Source of the DNA: Gloeophyllum trabeum ATCC 11539
Taxonomy: Eukaryota; Basidiomycota; Agaricomycetes; Gloeophyllales; Gloeophyllaceae
Reading direction: 5' to 3'
Length of the DNA: 64,000 bases
NCBI RefSeq assembly: GCF_000344685.1
Contig: NW_006920412.1
Span: forward strand, 2,089,765-2,153,764
The position numbers and the translations under genes were made by a program. Below, in pieces: positions 1-11,458 of the stretch (position 1 is the stretch's first letter; each line of letters starts with the position of its first letter). Under the pieces are notes generated by a model that saw only the letters and a program-made list of their open reading frames with translations, had not been told where the DNA came from and did not search any database.

Positions 1-1
1 G

Positions 2-124
2 GAACCTCACGAGGCAGCGTCCGATGTCGATGACCAACCTGATCGTGGACACAACAACGCAGATGAAGACGCTGACATGGAGGATGGTCCCGAGGTCGAT
101 TGGGAGGACCCCAAGACCATGTAA
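2..124 (+). CDS. C-terminal end of a probable retrotransposon polyprotein (partial)
   Basis: An open frame enters from the window edge and stops with TAA at 122-124, giving a 40-residue highly acidic tail ending DWEDPKTM. It is followed within 50 bp by a purine-rich tract (about 162-173, GGAGGGCGGA) and then TGTAAGG. That is the usual order of pol stop, polypurine tract and 3' LTR in fungal LTR retrotransposons. No catalytic motif lies in the visible part, so the superfamily (Ty1/copia or Ty3/gypsy) cannot be told. It could instead be the end of an ordinary host gene with an acidic C-terminus. Confidence 0.35.
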   Translation, partial: EPHEAASDVDDQPDRGHNNADEDADMEDGPEVDWEDPKTM

Positions 125-173
125 CTCGCGCGATGGGCTTAGAGAAGGACTATGAGTAGTCCTTGGAGGGCGG

Positions 174-550
174 ATGTAAGGATACGCACCCGCGCTCGCT
201 ACCGTATTCGGCCAGTAGATTCCTTATTCGGCTACTCGCTACTATATTCGGACTCTAAGCTATACGGCTCCTTCGGAGCCTTCGAGTTAATCCTCTTCGC
301 ATTCATTTCGTCTCTTCTCGTATTCTTCTATTTTCTGTCTCTATCTCTTCTATTCGGTACATGTAATCTCGTAGTATAAAAGCCCAGCCCATGTACCTCA
401 TACCTAAGTCTTTTTCGAACACGAATCTCTTGCTACTCATCCCTGTGAGAGACTCGAACGTTGAAGACTTTCCGTGGTGTCGCTTATCTAATCAGCGACC
501 TCACACTGATATAGTCAGGTGTTCTACTAGACACATGTATACATGTACAT
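174..550 (+). mobile_element. Probable 3' LTR of a retrotransposon
   Basis: The stretch begins with TGTAAGGATACGC right after a purine tract and contains a good TATA box (TATAAAAG near 375-382), as expected in a U3/R region. It has no conserved coding frame. The 3' end is uncertain: TGTATACATGTACA near 536-549 could supply the terminal ...CA, but the 5' LTR lies outside the window and there is nothing to align against. Short motifs such as TATTCGG and GCTACTCGCTAC recur between 200 and 260, consistent with a promoter-bearing repeat. Confidence 0.35.
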
Positions 551-875
551 CATCCCTCGTCCGTCTTGCCTAGCAAGCATACACATGGTTTGATCCCCAC
601 GCCCGTTGAACACCGTTCTATACCAGCCGTCCGGATGCTATACGGCGTTTAGTAGGAGCTACAACCTGGCTACGAGTGAGCCTTCATCGACGCGTCGCGG
701 ACTTTCGGCGCGCAGGGCGCGCTTCACGTGACTTGCGACCAATGAACGAGGGTATGACGGCATCTCTTTGCGCCGCCCTGCACCCACAACTGCAGGGGAC
801 GGCAGGACAGCTTCATCCATGACCCGCACCGACGTCCTCGGCTGGACCGTGTAAACCAAAGAACTCTGTGGATAT

Positions 876-882
876 TATAAAA
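876..882 (+). promoter_or_regulatory. TATA box of the SCOT gene
   Basis: TATAAAA lies 118 bp before the start codon at 994. It is followed by a C-rich stretch (937-965) typical of fungal core promoters. Inferred from position and motif only. Confidence 0.4.
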
Positions 883-993
883 GGCCAGGGCGTGGCTAAT
901 AAGACCGCTTTGGTTATCAGCACGGTCTTCCGATACCCCGCACGACCCCATACCCCGCCCCGCCCTGGTTGTTCTTGGTTCTTGACCTCTACC

Positions 994-3071
994 ATGCTCG
1001 CTTTGAAGGCGGCGTCTTGTAGGCGGCTGCCTGCTGTGCGCGCGTCGCGCCTTACATCTTTGCGGATTAGGTGGTACAGTACCCCTGTCGAAGCCGCGCT
1101 GCCCAAGAAGAAGAAGGTCTGGGACTCGGCAGATGAGGCAGTCAAAGATGTCAAGTCGGGGGACATGATCCTGAGTGGAGGTACGCTTCGATAGGTGTTC
1201 TTGCTGACTGCGGCCTTATATAACCATGCGTGCGATGTTAGGGTTCGGTCTGTGCGGTATTCCAGGTGAATAGCGTTCTCTGATAGCTGGGTTGAAACCC
1301 CATTGAGCATATAATAGAAACACTCTTGGCCGCGCTTTCGAGGCGGAAGGAGGTCAAGGACTTGACAGCAGTGTCTAACAATGCTGGTCTTGGTGAACAC
1401 GGTTTAGGTGCGGCTCTTTGACCAGAGCGCTAGGGATGTGCTCTAACGAGTCCGCAGTGAAACTGTTATCCAGTGGGCAACTGGATCGGTTAATCATATC
1501 ATATCTTGGATCGTACGTACAAGGCTATGACATCAGATGCTTGGTCTTCTAAACTGATGAATCCGCCAGTAACAAAGCCATCGAGGCTGCGTACTTGAAT
1601 GGGGAAATCTCCCTGGAGCTAGTTCCTCAGGGTACTCTGGTAGAGCGGATGCGTGCGCATGCCGCTGGTATCCCTGCTTTCTTCACCCCGACTGGTGCTT
1701 CGTCGCCAGTGGAGTATGGCACTATCCCCATCCGGTTCAAGCCCGGTGGAATGAAGAACGGTGTCCTGATCACCGGGAACAAGAAAGAATCAAGGGAGTT
1801 TGGTGGTCGCAAATACGTCATGGAGCCTGCTATCGCCGGAGATGTCGCCTTCGTCCATGCTTGGAAGGCGGACGAAGTCGGTAACTGTGTCTTCAGGTAG
1901 GTTTTGTGGGTATTGCTGGATGAAACTCCGGATGAAACGTCTGTCTCAGATATGCGGCCAACAACTATAATGCGATCATGGCACGGAACGCGAAACTGAC
2001 CATTGTTGAGGTAAGAATATTAGGCTGCGAACGCGCGAGCTGGCCTGACCGAGTATCCTTCACAGGCTGAGCACATCGTCCCCGTTGGTTCTCTTTCGCC
2101 CAACGCTATCCACTTACCTGGTATCTACGTCGACCGGATTGTCCCTGCCACGGAACCCAAGGAGATCGAGATCCTGTCTCTTGCACCGGATCCCAATGCA
2201 CAGACCGAAGACTCCGCATCGAACGCGGCGAAGGCAGCAAAGGATTTGCGACACAAGATTGCCAAGCGTGCTGCTAAGGAATTGGGTGATGGCTTCTACG
2301 TTAACTTGGGAGTCGGGATGCCCACGTTGGTCACCGAGCACATGCCCCCTGGTGTCAACCTCTGGTTGCAGAGTGAGAACGGTATCCTCGGAATGGGTCC
2401 TTTCCCGACCAAAGACCAGGTTGATGCCGATATCATTAACGCTGGAAAGGAGACTGTTACCTTGTTACCCGGCGCTTCGGTCTTTGGTAAGGCGCGATTT
2501 GGTCTATCCTATGTTCCAGCCTTCTGACGACTTATACCAGATTCTGCTGAGTCCTTCGCCATGATTCGTGGTGGGCACGTCGACGTCTCCATCCTTGGTG
2601 TAAGTTGGCGCATTTTCGCCGATGGCCCCGAATTCACATTCTCGACTTGGCATTTGTAGGCTATGGAAGTCTCCCAAGCTGGTGATATTGCCAATTTCAT
2701 GGTCCCTGGGAAGCTTGTCAAGGGTCTGTCATGTCTTGCGCGTGTGACTCCCTCCCCGATTGACGCTGACGGGATTCATAGGTATCGGTGGTGCTATGGA
2801 CCTCGTCTCGAACCCCGACAAGACCAAGGTCATCGCTGTCCTTCAACACTGCGCCAAAGACGGCACGCCAAAAATCCGCAAGGAGTGCACATTACCACTC
2901 ACTGGCGCTCGGGCAGTCAGCCAGATCATCACAGAGATGGCAGTCTTCAACGTAGACCGGCAGAAGGGCAGCCTTGAGCTGATCGAGATTGCTGAGGGCC
3001 TGACATTAGAGGAGGTGAAGGCGAAGACGGAGGCCGAGTTCACAGTCAGGGAGCCCCTAGGCCGGTTCTAA
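994..3071 (+). CDS. Succinyl-CoA:3-ketoacid CoA-transferase, mitochondrial (SCOT)
   Basis: Transfers CoA from succinyl-CoA to acetoacetate or a related 3-keto acid in the mitochondrial matrix. Ten exons: 994-1180, 1242-1265, 1318-1407, 1458-1512, 1570-1896, 1950-2010, 2066-2486, 2541-2599, 2660-2723, 2782-3071. They join to 525 aa, close to the family's usual length. The N-terminus ([18 protein letters not shown]) is basic and Ser/Ala-rich, as in a mitochondrial presequence. The alpha half carries [10 protein letters not shown] and [13 protein letters not shown]. The beta half carries the active-site block [10 protein letters not shown], whose Glu forms the enzyme-CoA thioester, then [19 protein letters not shown]. 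The start is the first ATG downstream of a TATA box and opens the presequence. Exon 2 is only 24 nt. Confidence 0.95.
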
Positions 3072-3599
3072 GGAGTTAGCATCTGCATGGCGTCGAGCAT
3101 CATTAATCCTTGTATTTATTAGCATCATCCACTTCGATAATGAATCGTGTACTTGTTAAATTCTCGCAAAAGGGTTTGCGCAGCTGCGCAAAGACCGGAA
3201 TGATGACTGCAGTTGATTTGTCCACCCGACGGGGACTCTTCGTGTTTCATCCGCATGGTGGTTGTTACCACGGGTTGCCAAAGCAGACGACGCTGCTGCA
3301 ACGCTTGAAGCACTTCCGGTTAATAACTTATCGTCTATTACCGACCGCTACGCATGCCAGGCTGCCTTTCTGCTCTGCTGTAGGCTATAGGAGAAGCTGC
3401 CGACGCTGCAGCGTGCATAAGCTACCTGCTATATATATCCGACCCAGCCGAAGAAGGTGAACGCTTGAAGAGGGCAGCTTCCTCAGTATCACCTCGGCCA
3501 GCGCTACCGGTGGAGTCTCTACCACGCGTTCGACGTTGCAACGCCCGCCAAAGCTTCTCTGCTGTACGCCCCTCTTGAGGGCACCCAAGTCCAGCTGTC
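3072..3599. promoter_or_regulatory. Intergenic region, SCOT 3' end to KNR4 promoter
   Basis: 528 bp between two genes on the same strand. I see no coding signal. TATATATA at 3430-3437 lies 163 bp before the KNR4 start and is a plausible TATA element. The first part should hold the SCOT 3' UTR; no clear AATAAA was seen. Confidence 0.4.
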
Positions 3600-5778
3600 A
3601 TGAGCTGGTTCACGTCGCTTTTCTCGTCGGACAGCTCCCGCCGAAAGAACCAGGCCATGTCCTCGACGCATGAGGCTTTCTCTCTTCCGACATCCTCGCC
3701 CATTTTCCCCAACCATCCAAACTCTCTGGGAGGCGACACGCCCTACACGCCCGAACCCGAGTCCGCGTCGAGTCCGTATACGTACCCACCCCCCTCAGCC
3801 GGAAGTATATACGATTATTTGCCGACGTCGTATGTCCATGTTTCCGTGCAGGTAAACAAGTGGCAGCTCGTACTGACACTCTTGTTACAGTGCTGGTGGT
3901 TCACGGTCTCGTCCTGCTTCCCTTTTGCCCATTCACAACAAACCATTGTCCCCTTTGCCACCCTACCCTCCATTGGCGCAGACATGGCATCGACTCCAAA
4001 CGTGGCTATCGAATGAGTACCCTGAGTTGGGGGATACATTGAATTATGGCATCCTACCTCAAGACCTCGCTCAAATAGAGATGCAATTTGGATTCGAGCT
4101 TCCAGCGCCCGTCCGAGAGTCGTATCTCGTTTGCGACGGACAAGAGCCGGAATCAGCCGCAGGCTGCTCCGAGGGTCTCTTCTTTGGCTTGACCTTGCTT
4201 CCTCTGGAGGAAGTGCTAGAGGAGTGGAGGTTTTGGCGAGACGTGGACGACGACCCTATGACCGGCGCAAACCCGAAGTTGCGGGAGGTCATGCATTCAA
4301 TACCGCCAGGCTACGTCCGGAAGGAATACTCTTCCAAAGGCTGGATACCACTCGTGGCTGATCGAGCTGGCAACTATCTGGGCGTGGACCTCAACCCCGC
4401 CGAAGCAGGCTCTGTGGGGCAAGTCATTATATTTGGTCGAGACTTTGACACGAAAGTTGTCATGTGGAGAGGGGATGGCTCCAGCGGGTGGGCCAAATGG
4501 CTTGCCAGCTTTGTCGAAGAGCTCGAAAGCGGGGAGGGCTATGAGCTAGGGGCCGCGAATGATGGGAGCGAAGGTAGCGAGGACGACATTGGGTACGAAA
4601 GCTATTTCTACGGTGGCAGCGGCCGTGGTCAAGGGGACGTAGGAGGGGATGCGGGCTCCGGAGGGCTACGCCTTACCGGGGAGTACAGAGGGTGGAATGT
4701 TTTGGAAGCTTGGGCAGATCGTAGTGTCAGAAAATGGTTGGAGTCTGGTCTGGTGACCGAGGAGACTCTCGTGCCGTCAGAAAAGGGCAAGGTAGGCTAT
4801 ATTTGCCTATCGTCAAATCTCGCGATTAATGTATGCCACTAGCGGCGAGAGTCATTTGTGGAGTTGGCGACGGTCAGCAAACAGTCGGACGCTGAAGTCC
4901 CCATCCCGGTACTGGCGGATATCGATGAAAAGCCAGAGCTTGGTCCTCTGACGGAGAACAGCGCTGAGGGCACGGATAGAAAAGTTGGACCTCGGCAACC
5001 TTTGCCTACTATATCCGTTACCAAACCACCTGCCCCTCGGCCGGTGGACCTACCGACACAGGAGGATCTAGTGACCCCTTCATCCCCAGATTCAACTCCC
5101 TCATCACCCAGAGAGGGTGATTTGGAGAGCGGCGGTAATATGATGAAGGAGGTAGAATTACCTCCGCGGGAACTCGTCACACGGACCCAACCTTCCCCTT
5201 CGCAAAAGCCGGTGGCCAACGGGATACAAGAAGCAACTCTGGTGCCTTTACCTACATCGCCGTCTGGCTCATCTCCCGGTGCTTCGTCTGGCACGACACC
5301 ACCTGCTCCTTCAGGAGGGATGTCGGACATTACGGATCTACTCGCGGACTCTGCCCCCGCGTTAAACGCTCAACCTATTGAACCTGTTTCAAGTTCTCCT
5401 AGTAAGTCTCCTGTCAACAAGCCAGTCCCAAGTACTGCCAGTGCGTCTGCTACGACTCCCGTAGCCGAGGAGCAGCCCGAGTCAGGCGGAAGCGATGATA
5501 AGGATGAGACTGCGACCATTAGGCTGGTGGGCGGAGGAGGTGTATCCGGGACGAGCGATGAAGTGGTGTCACCTCCCGCTGATGGAGATATCCCGGATGA
5601 TGCTGAAACTGAGGGCGCCGAGCTGGCTTCTGTGGTTCCTCCTTCTAATGAGGCATCGACTCCCAGCGAGAAGAAGGGGCACGCGAAGAAGAAGAGTAGT
5701 GTTTCTTCTGGGTTGAAGAAGTTTGGAGGAGGCAAACGGAAAAAGGACTCGAAGAGTAGTATCAAGGACGATCTCTGA
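3600..5778 (+). CDS. KNR4: Smi1/Knr4-family cell wall assembly regulator
   Basis: Smi1/Knr4 proteins coordinate beta-1,3-glucan synthesis and cell-wall stress signalling with the cell cycle. Three exons: 3600-3829, 3891-4791, 4843-5778, joining to 688 aa. The first donor is GTATGT at 3830. The SMI1/KNR4 core runs from about residue 107 to 320 and includes QTWHRLQTWLSNEYPELGD, LPAPVRESYLVCDGQE and LVADRAGNYLGVDLNP. GKRRESFVEL spans intron 2. Both flanks look disordered: the N-terminus is Ser/Pro-rich, and residues about 380-688 are Pro/Ser/Thr-rich and end in a Lys/Gly tail (KKSSVSSGLKKFGGGKRKKD). This core plus disordered flanks is the fungal Knr4 layout. A long open frame antisense to the last exon is a composition shadow. 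Confidence 0.92.
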
Positions 5779-6361
5779 TGATACGGTGCGGACGCGGTTT
5801 GACTATATCTATCTTTTGTGGACGTTGGACACCTTCCGCACTGGCCCCAGTCATCCTCATTCTTTTCGTGCCGTTCTTTCCTGTCTGCCTTCATCCTCCC
5901 CAATGTACCATCTGCATTCCACGTCTTTTATACCCATAACCACGATTAACTGCTGTCGTCTTAACTATTTGCACGCTGCTTGGGTCAGACGAAGGTGGGC
6001 GAGGAGACAGCCTTTCTAGAGACGTTACTCGACATCATACATTACATTCCTCTTGGATCAATATATCCCTGTTCAATAATCGTACATTGGTTTGGGCGGA
6101 CATGCAGCAGAATGTGCCCGGCTCAAGACAGCTTTCAAAGTTGCAGCCCCGGCCTCCCAGGCGCTCGCCGGGCGTACCTACCATATCTGGTAGTAGATGA
6201 ATGACGAATCTTGAACCGAACCGGTCCGAGCCACTACCTTTCCTTCGCGGCCACAACCTGCGCTTGTGGCACTGAAGGTCATCAATTGTCGAAGCCTTCG
6301 CGTGTTGAAGCCCAGCAAATCAATATACGAGACACGTTAGAGTGACCCCCAGGCTGCAACG
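5779..6361. other. Intergenic region between KNR4 and EAF1
   Basis: 583 bp holding the KNR4 3' UTR and the EAF1 promoter. CT-rich runs occur near 5870-5900. No gene, repeat or strong motif recognised. Confidence 0.3.
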
Positions 6362-9300
6362 ATGGCGGCGTCGTCCGTGGACGTGCGTGTTGAAGAACGA
6401 GTGGCACAGTTAGAGTGCGTAAACGCCACTCCTCCCCCCTTGTCGCAACACGTACAAACCCGATTACTTTACTTCGTGCTCTAGAGCAATCTCACAGCGT
6501 CGGAATGAGCTCCTTCGACAGATGTACTATCTGCTTCGCCGACGGAAGGATGTTCACGCAATGCTAGAAGCGACGGAGGACCACGATGACGGTGTTGACC
6601 TGGAGGCTTTCTTGGATAGATTTGACTTGAATAAGCAGTACGTTGGACCCGTCTACTATTCATGTATTTACTTATGCCAGCGTACCACAGCCCGGAAACA
6701 GGTGGTATTGAGAATCTCGCCGAAATTGACCTCCCACTGGAACCGCTATCGCCCCGAGAAGATGATCGGTCTGGCGACGATATTCAGCCTGCCACGGACG
6801 GGGACAATCCGTCACTGAAGGCTGAATCAGATGGTGATTCCGACTCTCCCATGTCTGAATCGCCCCTTTCGCCCGAGCCTAAGGATGGACAAGAAGGTCC
6901 TACCGACGCCCAGATTGAGGAAGACTTACAGTATCCAGAGTCGCCTGTGGAAGTCAGTAGAGCCGAGTCGGAATACAGGACTGCTTCTCCTGCCTCTCCT
7001 GAACATGATCGTTCTGAAGCCACTGCACATGACGCAGAGCATGGGCAGGGCTCCTCTCCTGCAAGTGAAATGCTGGCAGAAGACGTCCAAGGAGACGAAG
7101 ACGACGACGAACGAGACGAGTTAGATCTGATCAGCAATCGCTCCTCAACTTCGCCATATCCTCAGGCTTCGGTTGCTCATAGTGGTACTCCCCACGCACG
7201 GCCTACGTCGGCAGACGAGGAGCCATCCAATGATGAAGAGGAAGCGGATGGGGAAGAGCTTACAGCCAGAGAACAGGAAGTTGATGAACCAGATGAAGAG
7301 TCTGAAGAAGCCAGAGAAGACGAATGGGAGGCTCTAGGCTTCAACAAGCATCTTCAGGAAGAGGATGACAGCGATGCCGATTCGAATGCAGATGAGAAAA
7401 TCGTACCAGAACAATCGAATCCGCGTGAAGCGCAAGAGAGGCTGTCGAGAGAAGACGATGGCCGGATTTCTGAGGTCAGGGGAAGTCCTGAACATGAGCA
7501 ACCCGCAATGTCTACTTCGCCGGATATCTCAATGGAGGTCGTGGAAGAGAGGGCTTCTATCGACACGGAGGACCAACCAGCGACGGACAAGGCCAGGTCG
7601 GGAGAACTACAGGCTGAGCAGCAGACGACCCTCTCTCCCGAGCATATCGAGGATTCGCAGCAAGTTCCGAGTCTGCGGAGGGATGCGTCACTCGAGAATA
7701 CGGTGCGCGAAGCTAGAGCCGCATACGTTCAGCTTGCATCTCAGGACACCAATATGCAAGGAGTAGTGGGGAACATTGACTTAGATCGGAAGTCCGCTGC
7801 TCCTTCAAGCGCAAGGGAGACTAGGGATTCCTCAGGAATGTTCTCTCCTCTGAGTTCCGATGCTCAAACGCCGGAACGTGCGGATACGCACAAGCGCCCT
7901 TCTCCATATGTCATCCCTACTCCTTCGTCTCCCGTCCACGAATATCCCGCCTACGATTTCACTCCCTTGTCACAATTGCAGGAGTCTCCCTCCGGACGCT
8001 CAGCTTCGGCTGCTGGACATGGGCCCCGAGTGAACCCATGCTACACCCTACCCCCATTGAAGGCCCTGCCCTCGGAATTCAATCGAAAGGGTAAAACTCT
8101 CAAACAGCGCAAACGTGACAAGGAGCGAGAAAAGAGTGATAAAGGTTCGGAACGAGGAGATGGCAAAAGAGACGGGAAGGACGACTGGATATCCCTTGGA
8201 GCAAATCGATGGGGAGCCACAATGCGCGCAAATCCGGTGTGGAAAAGAGTCTCCCGCGCGCAGAAGTGTCTAACTACTCGAGAGTGGAGTGTAGGTATCA
8301 CTGCTTGTCTCAGTGTCCGCCTAGCTAATCGAGGCGCGTCAGGTGGCTTACACAGAGCTGCGCTTTGTCCGAGCCCTAGACCGGGTCGAAAGCCTGAAGG
8401 ATAAAGGGAAATGGAGCTTTAGGCAGCCGAAAAAGCAGAGAGCCGTCGGTGTTACGAATAAGACCCATTGGGATTATCTGTTGCACGAAATGGTTTGTTC
8501 AAACACTTACACATGGGTTGAGTTCTGACCACTTATTCCTCTAGCAATTGATGCGCATTGATTTTCGCGAAGAACGAAAATGGAAATATGTTCTAGCGTT
8601 CGAACTAGCTTGTGCGGCTGTCGATTGGCATCTGGCTGGAAGCACTGAGGAAAGACATAAATTGGGTATTTCGGTTTATTGGAGACGACCCGCACCACAG
8701 CAGGAGACGGAGCCTCAGGGTGAAGTCATGGAGCCGGAGCAAGAGGACGAAGATACGCAGCAAGACGCTAGCAGCCCCGATGGCAAGAACCCCATGTCAA
8801 TGATAGACTACCCATCATCTGAGGCATCTGATGACGAGCAAGAGCAAGATAATGATCAACAGGAGAACGATGTTATCGACGACCTCGCCGGTGACACTGC
8901 TTTCCAAGATGTTCTCCGAGATCTGGAGCAGGACAGACTCAACGCAGATGCTGCAGATGCTGTGCCTAAGGTTGAGGACATCGAGGACCAACACATGATG
9001 TCTTCCGATCCTCAGGAGAATGGAATGGACGCGTCGCGTGCGAAACTGATGGAAGGTGATGCCGCCCCCATCAAGGCCGAAGAGGATGCTTCATCCTTGC
9101 CTAATCCTGCATTGAAGACGGGGGCTTCAGATCCGGTCCTGGGCTCTCAAGTGAATATCGGAATGAGCACTCGTCAGGCCTCTAAGCCTAATCCATACAA
9201 CCCGTTAAGAGACAGCATCATATACTCCGACGCCACCATGTTATTCTTGGACCTCAGCGATGCTGATGGAGTCGGAGAATTCGCCAACTCGGGTTCACAG

Positions 9301-11261
9301 CAGGATCCACTAGATGTACCCCGCCCCCCTCCAGATTTGTCCGAGGTATTTCCCGAGCTTCGCCCTCTCGAAATGCTGGACCCGCCATCGAGTGCAGCCC
9401 CTGTGGTCGAAGGGAAAAAGAAAGGGGACAAGAAGGAAGACCCGCACAAGAGAGTTGACGACACTAATATAACGAAATTAACGCCTGTCACGCAATTCAT
9501 GCAAGTTAAACCCACATTGATTGGGCCTGCCCAGCCCTCTAAGAGGTGGAGAAAAGGAAGATGGCTCCCTTCAGAGGAGCCTCTTGTTCTCCTCGACCTG
9601 GATAATACTCCTCCCCGTGTTCAGCCGGAAAGGATGCCCCAAAGTGGTATGCGCCCGAAGTTGGTCCCAGAACTTGCCGTAGTCCTGACGTCTCACAATA
9701 CAGGGCTATTTGTCGGGCATAAGCAAGCCAATGGTGAAGGCCCAAGCAGAGAGCATCCTATGATGCCCCAACCACCTAAAGACGCGAAGAAGAGGATTCT
9801 CGAATACCCATGGACGGCCCCCGAGGATTCACTTCTGAAGTCTCTCGCCGACAAGTTCCCCAACAACTGGCTCCTCATTGCCGAATGTTTCAATGCTTCG
9901 CGAGTGACGTTGAGTACTGATAGACGGACTCCCTGGGATTGCTACGAGAGGTGGTCGACGAAATGGGGTAGTGGCACGACCTTGAAGGAGGTAACGGAAA
10001 TGCCTCCTCCTCCCCCACCCTCTACTCAAGGACAAATGACCACTCGGGGTGTGAAACGATCTGTGAGCGCCATGCAAAGCCCTAGCAGTCCTAGTCCATC
10101 AAGCATTGCGCCAACACCAACAGCACTCAATACTGAGTCTCGTAAGCGTCGCAGACATCAATTGATTCACGAGACCATGCGCAAGGCTGCCAAGCGACGC
10201 GAGGTAACCATGAAAACAACTGGTAAGCACTCCATGCAGCCGTTGCTCTAGCACTTCTAACCCGAGACTCATTAGCAGTTACCCAGCGGAAAACCACCGC
10301 GGTCCATGATACTCATGGTCAATACACCAACCTACCGAAGCACACACCGCTGGAACTCAGTCGTAAGAAAGCCGAGAAGGAGGCTAGAGCAAGCCAGGAA
10401 CTACAGTTAGCTAGGAGGCAGGAGGAGATTACCAGGCAAGCGCAGCTTCGTAACCAGCAGGCGATACAGGGAGCCCAAGGTGTCCCGAATATGGTAAATA
10501 TGTGATGCTACAATATTTCCATGCATGAGGCGATGATCAGTCCTCCTTGCTCTTAGCTTCAGCAGGCTCAGATGCTACAACAGCAACATAATGGTGCCGC
10601 TAGGATTGCGAACGGACTGGCTGCTCCAGCGCTGCCCCAAATCCGTAATCAGGTCAACATATCTCAGCAGCGCTTACCTAGTATTAATGTTCCAAACACT
10701 CGCCTGTCGGAACAGCAGATGGCGCAAATGCAAAATAATGCTGCCCAGGCATGTCCTCACTTAGCTCCTTCTCATTGCCGCTGTTAATATCATCACATCT
10801 GTGATTACTATCATGTTTGCCGTGCATTTTCTAAAATTGGGGGCCATCTCTTTGCAGCAGAATTCTCCCCCTCGCAACTCAGCCACGCCGACCAATCCGT
10901 TTAATCCCCCTCGTCCGCCGTCTGTGCAGCCCCCACAAAACACGATCCCGACAATGCAAGGTGTCGCACCGAACACCATCCCGCGACCCCCTATGCCCAA
11001 CCCAAATCAGTACTACCAGCTCCAGGGTGCAACTTACGGGAACGATCCTTTGGAACATGCTCTACGTATTCAGAGTATGCAGCAGGTGTGTTCTGCCCTT
11101 TAGATAGTGTCTTGTCCCTGAAGCCTCGAAAGTACGCCGCTCGATTCCATGCATTGCAGGCCCAGGCCCAGGCACAACAAGCGCAGAACGCCCAATCAGG
11201 AGGAACTCAGAACAATACGCCTCAAGCTAATCAGCAGCAGCCAACGTATCCTCAATCCTGA
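6362..11261 (+). CDS. EAF1: Eaf1/Vid21, HSA and SANT scaffold of the NuA4 histone acetyltransferase
   Basis: Eaf1 is the platform subunit that holds NuA4 together in the nucleus. Nine exons: 6362-6414, 6485-6637, 6691-8290, 8343-8492, 8545-10222, 10279-10493, 10557-10748, 10858-11085, 11160-11261, giving 1456 aa. The HSA domain lies around residues 602-690 and contains VAYTELRFVRALDRVE, THWDYLLHEMQLM and DFREERKWKYVLAFEL. A SANT/Myb domain follows at about 1072-1130 (YPWTAPEDSLLKSLADKF, then NNWLLIAECF). The N-terminal third is acidic, Ser-rich and probably disordered; the C-terminus is Gln/Pro-rich. The 10749-10857 intron appears to start with GC (CAG|GCATGT). The very small first exon and the 6690 acceptor are the least certain joins. 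Confidence 0.92.
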
Positions 11262-11458
11262 ATTATTGCACGTTTTATATTATTCGTGGGGTTAAGCATT
11301 ATTTCTGACGAGCATAGTATGTGTACGTTTTGTACTACGTAAGATTTTGCTTAATGGCGAGTTTGGCCTGACCTTGCAATTGGACACGTTCCGCGAAGAA
11401 AGTTGCAATTATTCCATTAAGTGAGGCGTTGCGGGACTCGGGACGCGTACATAAAGAA

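Noticed and set aside
1233..1400. Minus-strand frame covering SCOT exons 2 and 3
   Set aside because: Antisense to exons that encode conserved SCOT motifs.
4839..5903. Two long antisense frames opposite KNR4 exon 3
   Set aside because: The Ser/Pro/Thr-rich sense strand gives open antisense frames by composition; no domain in either.
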